From Perkinsus olseni (Eukaryota; Perkinsozoa; Perkinsida; Perkinsidae), in NCBI GenBank assembly GCA_013115135.1, contig JABANP010000028.1:62001-126000 (forward strand): a DNA stretch of 64,000 bases, read 5' to 3'. Below the pieces are notes generated by a model. The model did no database searches. It was not told the DNA's origin and worked only from the letters and a program-made list of their open reading frames with translations. Below are positions 55,885 to 64,000 of the stretch, one piece after another (position 1 is the stretch's first letter; each line of letters begins with the position of its first letter). A program made the position numbers and the translations under genes.

Positions 55885-57646
55885 AGATAGCTAGCCCCGA
55901 CGTTTAATTGAACGCATCATAGATTAGCGGAAAAAGCGGTATCATATCGTCGAAACACCAGTATTTTGCGCATTAATCCCTAGTCGATCATTCGATTCAA
56001 AGTATCCTCGACTCTGCTATTGAGGCCTTTGATGACACCCTGTAGCATGAGCTTCGTCGTCATTAGACGAGCCATTCAATGCTGCTCTCTCGGAGTAGTG
56101 GAGTACATCAAAGAGGTGCTCTCGCACCTCACCCGTCATCGGGTACATGGGCATTGTGGGGAAAGCGTAGGGCGAGGGATGGCGGCCATAAGAAAATCAG
56201 GAAGCAAAAGATCATCTTGAGGAGTTTGCTTCCATCGCCTCATCAGCAGGACTCGTCACCGATAGTTTAGGCAAGATTTAACACTCCCGCGCCCCGATAT
56301 TATTGACATAAGGCAAGCTAAGGACGGTACTGAAGGAAGCCGTGTAAATAGGTAACGATTACAGGATTACTAGGCGAGTAGACAACCCATCTTCGTCATC
56401 GAAGTGATCATCATCGTCATCATCGCAATAAGCATCGACACCAACGATGACTCGCCGTATGCCGTGTCGACTACCAGCATCATCAGAATGCATCATCTCC
56501 AACAACAACAATGACAAATGCGCGGTTCACTATCATCTCGCTGCTACCGCTGACTTGATGGCAAGTCATCATCTATCATACAAACAGCTATATGACCATA
56601 GATATCGAGTATTGTACAGAACAGTCAGCGCGGAACACTCTTCTTCTCCAAGGCACAAGAACAACAACAACAACCTTGGGCTCTAGTCGGTCGACGGAGA
56701 TACTACCAGCCAGAGACACTTGAGCTAATAATAACAACTCCCATATGACGTGACTGAGCTTCTGGCGAGGACTCAGGACATCATGAGAGTTCGTTAAAGG
56801 GATAGTATCTTGACGTTGCCAAAGAGACTATCGTCCCCACAGTAGTAGCAGGAGACGCGAGCCTCTTTGACTCACGCTGTTGCTGTGCAATAACAGTATC
56901 ATGGTTTATAATAACTGGAAATAGTAATGACTGAGTGGTAATGGGAGGGTACGTGTAAAGTAGCGGCAGCAGCATGAACGTCGGCAAAACGTGACCGCCG
57001 CATTTGGTGATGATGGTGGTGGTGATGGTGTTCGAACGTGGTGGAATAGCAATGATGATTGCTGATAACTAAGCATAGACTCACAGAGGTATTCAGGCGA
57101 GGAAAGCGCGCAGACTAAACGCTTATCTCACCAGAATAAACAAGAGTAGAATAGAGGAAAAATGCCAACACAGTGGTGAAGACGAAGACGACGATGATGA
57201 CGACGTAATTGATAATCACAATAACGACGATGATGATGACGATGACGATAGCAACAACAGCTCACAACTACGATGGTGATTGTCGTCAAAGTAGCAGTGG
57301 TAGCAGCAGCGGCAGTAGTGGTAGAAGAAGAGACAACAAGTATATGCTGTTACAGCAGGCACCATCCCAGAATGGTTAAGCATAATGATACTGATAATGC
57401 CGTCTAGGCGATTGCCGCTGATAGACGATATTATACAGTAGTAGTGGCCGCAACCGTTAGTATTGCCAACTCCTCCTAAAGAAGAATATAATAGTTAACA
57501 TGCGGTATTGGTCACTATAAATGATTGCTACTGCTGATAGAGCAGAGGGATAATGACTGTCATAACGCTACTAGCCTTGAAGTCTGATGCGGATTCCACC
57601 ACCACTGCGGCGGTCTTGCTATCATCGTCAACGTTAAGGGGAGAGC
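55885..57646. other. Gene-poor, triplet-rich intergenic region
   Basis: This is the longest stretch without a convincing gene. It is AT-richer than the rest and dense in imperfect GAT/GAC/AAC/AGT triplet runs, for example around 56400-56460, 56500-56670 and 57170-57260. Open frames are short and follow the triplet composition. I see no tRNA, snoRNA box pair or inverted repeat. It lies downstream of eIF4A and may include its 3' UTR. Confidence 0.6.
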
Positions 57647-59234
57647 TTAGAGGAAGTCGGCAACATCCATGGGCATCTCATCGACCTGAGTGTTATAGTG
57701 ACGCTCGATCTCACGGAGCTGCTTGATGTCATCAGGAACGACGAAGTTGATGGCGACACCCTTACGACCGAAACGGCCACCACGACCAATACGATGGAGG
57801 TAGTTCTCAATGGAGGCAGGAATATCGTAGTTGATGACCAAGGACACCTGCTGGACATCGATACCACGGGCCAAGAGATCAGTAGAGATCAAGACACGAG
57901 AACTGCCAGAACGGAACTCGCGCATGATCAAATCACGCTCCTCCTGAGTGAGATCAGCGTGCATGCAAGAGACGGTATGATCGGCCTCGTGCATCTTCTC
58001 GGCGAGGTAGTCGACCTTTCTCCTGGTGTTGCAGTAGATGATGGCCTGGGTGATAGTGAGAGTCTCGTACAAATCCTTGAGGGTATCGAACTTGTACTCC
58101 TCAGAGTCAATAGCAATGTAGAACTGACGGATACCTGATAGAGGGCGAACGAATAATAAGGGCAGCGGCTAGTAGAGAGACTCACCTTCCAAGGTCAGCT
58201 CATCAGTCTTGACGAGGATTCGGACGGGGTCACGCATGAATTTGGTAGTGAGCTGGATGATATCGTCGGGGAGGGTAGCAGAGAACAAGGCAACCTAGAG
58301 GAGGGTGAAGGCATATCTTAGGTTGAAGCTTGAGAGGGACGCTGACGACGACTCACCTGGACGTTGCTGGGCAAGAGACGGAAGACATCGTAGATCTGAT
58401 CCTTGAAACCTCGGGAGAGCATCTCATCGGCCTCATCGAGGACGAAGATCTTGAGGTCATCCAACCTAACATAAGAGAGAGGTCAGGATAGACAAAAGAT
58501 ACCTTTATGAGATAATACCTAAGATGCCTCTTGTTAGCCATATCAAAGACACGGCCGGGAGTACCAACAACGACGTGCTGACCCTCACGGAGCTTCTCGA
58601 TATCCTCACGAACGGCAGTACCACCAATGCAAGCATGGCACTTGACGTCAAGGAAATCAGCAAGGGCCTTGGTGACCTGATATACAACACATACCATAAC
58701 TTCCCCAATTCCCTCTCCCCTCCTTAGCATTACCGAGGTGATCTGCTGAGCGAGCTCACGAGTGGGGGCGAGGATGAGGGCCTGGGTGGCTCTAAGCTTA
58801 GGGTCGACACGAGCAAGGCAGCCAACGGTGAAAGCACCAGTTTTACCAGTACCAGACTGGGCCTGGCCGATGGTATCGCGACCGGCAATCAGGGGCTTGA
58901 TGGCTCTCTGAACGATAAACACAGCATACATACCGTAAAAAGCGCTCCTCATGATAGAAATCAGCATCCCAAATCCGCACTCCTGAGCACAAGTCGAGCC
59001 ACGACGACCCCCAACAGGCCTATGAATTTTAGATAACGTCGTATGACTTGTCGAAGCGAGAAGGAGGACTAAGCGTAAGTCGAGTCCCATCCCGTAACGT
59101 ACCGACTGAATGGCTGAGGGCTTCTCGAAACCATAAGAGTAGATGCCTCGCAAGAGGTTCTCATCCAAGTCCAAATCGTCGAAGGAATCGACGGGAGCGT
59201 CGTCGTAGTTGCACTCGATATTAGTTTGACTCAT
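57647..59234 (-). CDS. EIF4A: Eukaryotic initiation factor 4A (DEAD-box RNA helicase)
   Basis: This is the helicase of the eIF4F cap-binding complex that unwinds mRNA 5' leaders. ATG at 59234 gives [20 protein letters not shown] and the Q motif [17 protein letters not shown]. Helicase motifs follow in order: I AQSGTGKT, Ia PTRELAQQI, Ib [74 protein letters not shown]. The C-terminus [20 protein letters not shown] matches eIF4A rather than eIF4A3 or Ded1. At least five introns of about 50-60 nt and one longer first intron (about 190 nt) are in phase. No frame anomaly is present. It is divergently arranged with cytochrome b5. Confidence 0.97.
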
Positions 59235-59307
59235 TTGTCAGGGAATGTTAGGGGTTAGTCTGCGGTGGGAAAAGCACGGCTATGAACCAGAATTGCAAAT
59301 ATCGCTA

Positions 59308-59325
59308 CGCCCGTCTAATCGATTT
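59308..59325 (+). promoter_or_regulatory. Shared divergent-promoter element, weaker copy D
   Basis: This copy reads CGCCCGTCTAATCGATTT and shares CGCC..TCTAATCGATT with copies A-C. It lies between eIF4A (minus, ATG 59234) and cytochrome b5 (plus, ATG 59570), 74 bp from the eIF4A start. The GC-rich left flank of the other copies is only partly present. Confidence 0.4.
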
Positions 59326-59569
59326 GCTCTCAGACCTCCACTTCATCCGTCGAAGAAGATGCGCTGTGATGTCGCTCGGTGCCGAAATTCAAAGCCATGA
59401 ACCCCATGCATTTTGGACTACCTTTTTCCTGGGAATATCTTCCGACTGAGCCGCGGTACGTTGGCCTACTAGGGGTTCTCGCCTTGCCCTGCGTCTCTTT
59501 CAAAGATACCCTAACGTATGCGCTTCAAGTAGTAGGAGTAATCTCTGTTAACCATGAGTAGCGGCTATC

Positions 59570-60214
59570 ATGCTCCCTAGTGATGCTGTGAGGAGGAATG
59601 TGATATCTCAGTCGGAGCTGGCAAAGCATACCTCAACCGACGACGCTTGGTAATGCTAACGTATCTTTATCCCATGCTGGCTGCTCAGAGGTTAACCTCT
59701 ATCAAACAGGGATAGACGAGAGTATCTTTCTTATTAGGATTGCTATACATGGTCTGGTCGCTGATGTGACCAAGTTTAAAGATGAGCACCCAGGAGGCGA
59801 GAGCATCCTTGATGCGCCACGTTGGTAAGGTATCTTAGGTTGACCCTTGCCTTTCTCAAAACCCACACTAAGGTACCGACTGTACTGAGGACTACGATGA
59901 TGTTGACCACTCCGATGATGCTCGTATCAAGTTGATTGAGGAAGTCGCCATTGGTAGTGCTTAGGAGTGTGCTGCTGCTGTTGGGCCTATCTCAAACGAC
60001 TTAGGCGTTTTGGAAGGGAAAGGAGGACACCCCAGGCATACCAGTGGAGACCAAACTGGGTGACATCCAAGATAGCGGTTGGAGCAGCATGCAGGCAGGA
60101 AGGCTCCGGCAGGCTGGTCATGTATACAAGGCTCGGTCCCTCCTTCAGATCGTCCTAGTAACGGCTGTTGTCGCAGCAGTGGCCGTGGGAGTGATCAGCT
60201 CCGTGAGGAAGTAA
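59570..60214 (+). CDS. Tail-anchored cytochrome b5
   Basis: This is a small haem electron carrier for desaturases and related reductions. ATG at 59570 (MLPSDAVRRNVISQ) is followed by the haem-binding fold: ELAKHTSTDDAW, an intron, IAIHGLVADVTKFKDEHPGG with the first axial His in HPGG, then RHVGTDCTEDYDDVDHSDDA with the second axial His. The C-terminal exon ends in one hydrophobic segment (LLQIVLVTAVVAAVAVGVIS) and SVRK, the layout of an ER or outer-mitochondrial tail anchor. Introns are about 45-100 nt. Between HPGGESIL and MRHVG the conserved frame needs one base skipped at 59808-59814 (CTTGATG); no splice choice repairs it. A desaturase-like gene lies 4.4 kb away on the other strand, a natural functional partner but not proof of one. 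Confidence 0.82.
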
Positions 60215-60400
60215 AGCGAGATGATGGCTATTCTCTGCCACGCTCTTCATACCACTCCTCTCCGTACCGCCCTTTTTAACACACTAGTATCGAACTTCTC
60301 TTTACCGACGCTGTCGCTTTGGTTGGTCGTCTCCGGCGCACTGGGACGGGGTCTGTTCATTGTGATCGTCCAGGCTGCTTGTGGTTTCTTGATAGTATAA

Positions 60401-63351
60401 ATGGTTCTAAGCAAGTCAACACGAGGAGAGCAACATGATGACAACAATGATTATGACAACACTAAAAGACGGACGTCATTTTACAAGGCGATTGGCCCCT
60501 ATGGATGCCAGCCAGATACAGCTGTAATTGAGGAAGATACCGGTGATACGATGCTGGGTTTTGTCAAAGATGACAGAGGCCTGTGGCAAGGTGACGGGAC
60601 TATTCTATATAAGTAGTAGTGGTGGGGTCAGGAGGGCCCTGTTTGACGGCCATTACGTCGTCAGGAATGGTGCTGGATACTCCGGTGCGGTAGTGGACTC
60701 TCGAAGAGAAGGTCTTGGTGTGTACATAGCAAAGGGTGGCGCAGTTTATAGAGGAGAATGGAAGGTAGTGCTAAGATACCGCGCACAGCGAAGATTTCCG
60801 GATGGAGTATCTTTGGTCAGGATGATGAACCTGATGGGATGGGTAAATGGGAGCAATGTGATAGTAGTTATTACGTTGGGGAATTCAAAGCTGGTCGTAA
60901 GCATGGCCGTGGGTACCACTTCTCCCCTTTCGGTGGCGGTGGGACCAACAGCAGCAGCAGCGTTGGCGTGACCTACTATGAGGTGATACTCTTTGGGGCT
61001 TTCTCTCTCTTGTCTAGCTACTTTCATCATCATCATCAGGTGTGGTCCGAGGGGACCTTGGTGGAGCAGAGTCGTGTGACTCAACAGTCTCGTACCTCTT
61101 GGTGGGGACGGTCTTCATCTTCCAGTGTTGAACCGACCACTACTAGTAGGGGATCCAATTTAGCGCATAATTGGAGCGATAACGGACCAGTAGCGGAAAG
61201 CTTGGCTAGAGGGAAGAGTGCTGCACGGCTAGAAGGGTAGGGGAGAGAGGAGGCTATCCACTGATCATTTCACGATGGTGCGGTACTAGGGAATCTTCAG
61301 GTCCACCAGAATTTCCACGGTAGAGGGCGGTAGTACTGCTGCCGCCACTGATTTTAACACATGCCCGATGGGGAGCTGGAAGCCTTCGAGACAAGCGAGT
61401 AAATCGCGAGTAGATTCTGGCAGACAGCAGTCCTATGGGAGCCATAGAAGCTCGGTACTTCTGCCACCGGATGCCCTGGGGGGCCCTCTCGGACCGGCTT
61501 CGTCGTCCTCTGGGATGGGACCGGGCCCCGAGGTCCGTTGTCGAGTGGAATACCGAGGACGTTGTGAGATGGCTCTCCAGAGTGGTGCATTTGGGCCAAT
61601 ACGGTAGCGCGCGTATCTTTGATGGCGGTTTCTTCACCGTGCGGTTCTCAGGTGATATCTTCCGACGAGCCCATATATCGGGCCCAACACTGTTGTTGGT
61701 GAGCAATCAATTTTTGAAGTCCAGGCTGGGGGTTAAGTCCCTTGGTCATCGTACGAAGATACTTGCGGGTATTGATCAGGTAGCATCGGGGGTTCCTAAT
61801 TTTGTGGCGCGTGACGAATTCTCTTCAGCTCCGCCATGATCTATCGATGTCACATGAGCATGGATGGTCATCTCGTCCTGCCGGCCAATACCTGAGCAGT
61901 GCCAGCACCAGTGGCAGTAGCGCTCGCCTCAACCGGCCGCTCTTGGGTTCAACTCAAAGCCTCAGTTCGGTCACCGCAGTCCAACCTACCCTCGGAGAGG
62001 TTCCCTACGATACCTGGTACATCCCCTTCGAGGAGCTGGAGTTCGGTCCACGGCTGGACTCCCGACCAGAGAACAGCCCGGTCGGGGTGTATCGGGGGAG
62101 TTGGCTGGGCAAGGACGTGGCTATAAGGATGTACCGAGCGCAATTGGTGAACTCCCACAAGTGGTGGTCGGCGGTTCGCCATCTGGACCAAATTCGTCAT
62201 ACTAATATCTGTCTTTTTATGGGCGTCTCCATCAGTGAGCCCTACTACTGCATTGTCTGGGAGTTCGCCGAGTATGGCAGTCTGGAAGATCTCCTCCACT
62301 TCGACCGGTGCCCGCCCGGTGGCAAGCGTCATCAAGTGGTGAAACCTCCGCTGCCAGTATCGATGGCCCTTCATGTGGCCAGAGGCATTGCCGTCGCCTG
62401 CAGCTATCTTCAGCGGATTCCGGGGCTGGGCAATGGTCCTGGTGGGCACTTAGATTTGAAACCTTCCAACGTTCTGGTCGATTCTTCCTTCAACGTAAAA
62501 TTGACCGACTTCTGCCTCAACGAGATCGAGTCCTGCTTCCTCCTACTGCCGGGTGAAGGCATCAGAAGGCCGCCACACAGTCGCTATGATAAACGGGTGG
62601 AGACCGGAGGCAGTCGAGGGGCGTCCTGCCTAGTACCAGTGGCGGGCGAAAGGGATGACTCTAAGGTAGTAGTGATCTGCTTTTATCATTGCCGCCGTGT
62701 AGCGGCTCTCAGGTTACTACTGCGGCGTTGGACAACACGGCAGCATCGTCGCAAGATGAATATTGCGTTACTGAGAGGAGGGTGCTTGTGCGAGATGCCA
62801 GTTACATGGCTCCTGAGGTAGTACTGGGTGTAGTAGACGCGCACGGCCCCTAGATGGACATAGGCGCTTACGGACCGATTGAAGTAGTGGTAGTAGTGGT
62901 ACTGAAACCCCGTTATTCTGGCCATTGCTACTCTCCCTCCACTGATCGAATCAGGTCCTACGTCTACCCGTGTGGCACCTCCAACTAGGGATTGACTATC
63001 GCTGTGATGTCTACAGCTTCGGGGTCATATTGTGGGAACTGCTCACTTGCCGTAGAGCCTATGCTGGCTTCACCAATTCTCAAGTACAGCTCTTTCAGCT
63101 GGCGGCGGCAGCGATGCCACTTGTTGCGCTATTGTTAGATACGTGCTTATGTTGGTTATGGTGACGGCACCTTACCACGCTTGTGCTACTCTGCGCCTTC
63201 CGACGTCCGCCATCTCCTAAGAAGATGTCTCGATGCCAACCCTGCCAATCGTCCGACCTTCGATTCGGCCATCCAACGTCTAGCTAGACTCCAAGGCAGG
63301 ATGAACACTGTGGCGGAGGATGCCCTCATATCCTTCATGGCTGGTGTCTAG
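60401..63351 (+). CDS. MORN-SAM-TKL protein kinase (catalytically eroded)
   Basis: From ATG 60401 (MVLSKSTRGEQHDDNNDYDN) the order is MORN-like repeats (GFVKDDRGLWQGDGTILYK; EGLGVYIAKGGAVYRGEWK; SSYYVGEFKAGRKHGRGYH), a Ser-rich linker, then a SAM domain (SVVEWNTEDVVRWLSRVVHL with QYGSARIF; KSRLGVKSLGHRTKILAGID), then a TKL/RAF-like kinase (VGVYRGSWLGKDVAIRMYRA; HTNICLFMGVSISEPYYCIV; HLDLKPSNVLVDSSFNVKLT; SYMAPE; CDVYSFGVILWELLTCRRAY; CLDANPANRPTFDSAIQRL). It ends at 63349-63351. The beta-3 lysine is Arg (VAIR), HRD is HLD and DFG is DFC, while the catalytic Asp and Asn of HLDLKPSN remain. It is therefore probably a weak or pseudo-kinase acting as a scaffold. MORN repeats suggest membrane association. 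Confidence 0.78.
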
Positions 63352-63791
63352 GACGCTTACTGCTGCTGCTGCTGCTTACTCTTCCGAAGGGGCTCTTTTT
63401 CTCACCCTGACTCCCTCGCGGAGGGGTGCTGACGTCGTCCCCAGTGTCTTCCTGTTATTGTTGTGCATAGTACCGCTGATGCTCCAGTGTTAACATTCCG
63501 ACTAAGATGATATCTTTTGTATAATTCAACTTAGATGATGATGATTATGGCGGCCACCACCATTCTTGTTCTCTTTATGTGGTAAATTTTTCGTCATTAT
63601 AGAAATTACGGTTCACGCCAGAGCCCTTGTCCTCCGACTAACGTTATCAACAATACACCATAAGGGCCCGCAGACGACCGCGGCGGCGACGACGACGACC
63701 ACGCTGTTGTCCAATGAATCCATTCTGACCAACCGAACAGAGTCGAGTTCAATCGCAGTTGGAATTGCCTTCTCCAGTTCCGTTCTAGTCC
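63352..63791. other. Intergenic, no gene seen
   Basis: This stretch follows the kinase stop. It contains a short CTG run (63361-63377) and GAC/GCG triplets near 63680. Open frames overlap on both strands without motifs. It is probably the 3' UTR of the kinase and the promoter of the partial gene that follows. Confidence 0.4.
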
Positions 63792-64000
63792 ATGCCACCG
63801 CCACTCCCTGTGGAGCACCTAGCGGCCGATCACCCATCATCAGCCGGGATAGGCCGCTTCGAGTCCTCCTCCTTCAAGAAGCGTCTCAGTGGTGGTGCCT
63901 CATCGTCAACAGCAACAGCAGCCCCGCCTGCTACTACTGACCACACGATATCGGAGGCTCCCTCCCTGAAGGCTGCTGCTGCTGTGCATCGTGTAGTTCC
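63792..64000 (+). CDS. Partial gene, 5' end only; Ser/Ala-rich start
   Basis: From ATG 63792 a frame stays open to the window edge. It reads MPPPLPVEHLAADHPSSAG, then GRFESSSFKKRLSGGASSST and TDHTISEAPSLKAAAAVHRV. Composition is disordered, with no recognisable domain. Two competing frames overlap it, so the call rests on composition similar to the disordered coding regions elsewhere in the window. Confidence 0.35.
   Translation, partial: MPPPLPVEHLAADHPSSAGIGRFESSSFKKRLSGGASSSTATAAPPATTDHTISEAPSLKAAAAVHRVV

Noticed and set aside
1..64000. Bacterial or plasmid features, CRISPR arrays, insertion sequences, viral genes
   Set aside because: No direct-repeat/spacer pattern, transposase, reverse transcriptase, capsid or polymerase motif was found; gene structure is spliced eukaryotic throughout.

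Overview
This is a gene-dense window of protist nuclear DNA. Genes lie on both strands, often only 100-400 bp apart. Almost every gene is split by short GT-AG introns, most of which I could place at about 41-60 nt, so open reading frames without splicing badly understate the coding content. The gene set is eukaryotic: eIF4A, ribosomal protein eS28, ESF1, TRAPPC8, ATAD3, an NCKX exchanger, a Mei2-like RNA-binding protein and a TSP1-type membrane protein. This set, the short introns and the Cys-rich HGGG repeats suggest an alveolate, most likely a perkinsozoan (Perkinsus-like). That is an inference, because no rRNA or organellar marker is present.

Layout from left to right. 1-1104 has no gene I can defend. 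1105-6725 (minus) holds a small unknown protein, a UBA-UAS-UBX p97 adaptor and the mitochondrial AAA ATPase ATAD3. 7532-10206 (plus) is a Mei2-like protein with an extra RRM. 10319-12759 (minus) is an ARM-repeat protein with an unassigned fragment beside it. 13088-13566 (plus) is eS28, whose intron appears to carry a C/D box snoRNA. 13896-18768 (minus) holds a HAD-like FDWDDT protein and the rRNA-processing factor ESF1. 18901-24785 (plus) encodes eight tandem truncated (2/2) haemoglobin domains that appear to form one polyprotein. 25319-37131 (plus) is a very large type I membrane protein with repeated G-x-Y-x-V-C-W/Y-C modules, a TSP1 domain, one transmembrane helix and a long proline-rich, coiled-coil tail; it may be one gene or two. 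37706-40419 (plus) is an ankyrin protein. 40756-44238 (minus) holds a Ser/Thr kinase and NCKX. 44711-47613 (plus) is a 3'-5' exonuclease that reads on into Cys/His HGGG repeats. 47867-51834 (plus) is TRAPPC8. 52511-55136 (minus) is a membrane desaturase-like enzyme. 55885-57646 is gene-poor and triplet-rich. 57647-59234 (minus) is eIF4A. 59570-60214 (plus) is a tail-anchored cytochrome b5. 60401-63351 (plus) is a MORN-SAM-TKL kinase fusion with eroded catalytic motifs. A partial gene starts at 63792 and runs off the window.

Themes. Several genes serve ribosome production and translation (ESF1, eS28 with its snoRNA, eIF4A). A near-identical ~20-25 bp element, core CGCC..TCTRATCGAT, sits in four divergent intergenic regions: ATAD3/Mei2, ARM/eS28, ESF1/globin and eIF4A/cytochrome b5. 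It is a candidate bidirectional promoter element. The strongest biological novelty is the octa-globin polyprotein, whose odd and even domains form two alternating classes. Independent genes also need exactly one base skipped to keep a conserved frame, usually in a G run. This could be sequence error or a decoding feature, and I cannot tell which. Gene ends given here are protein-level inferences from splicing by eye; internal exon limits are approximate unless stated.
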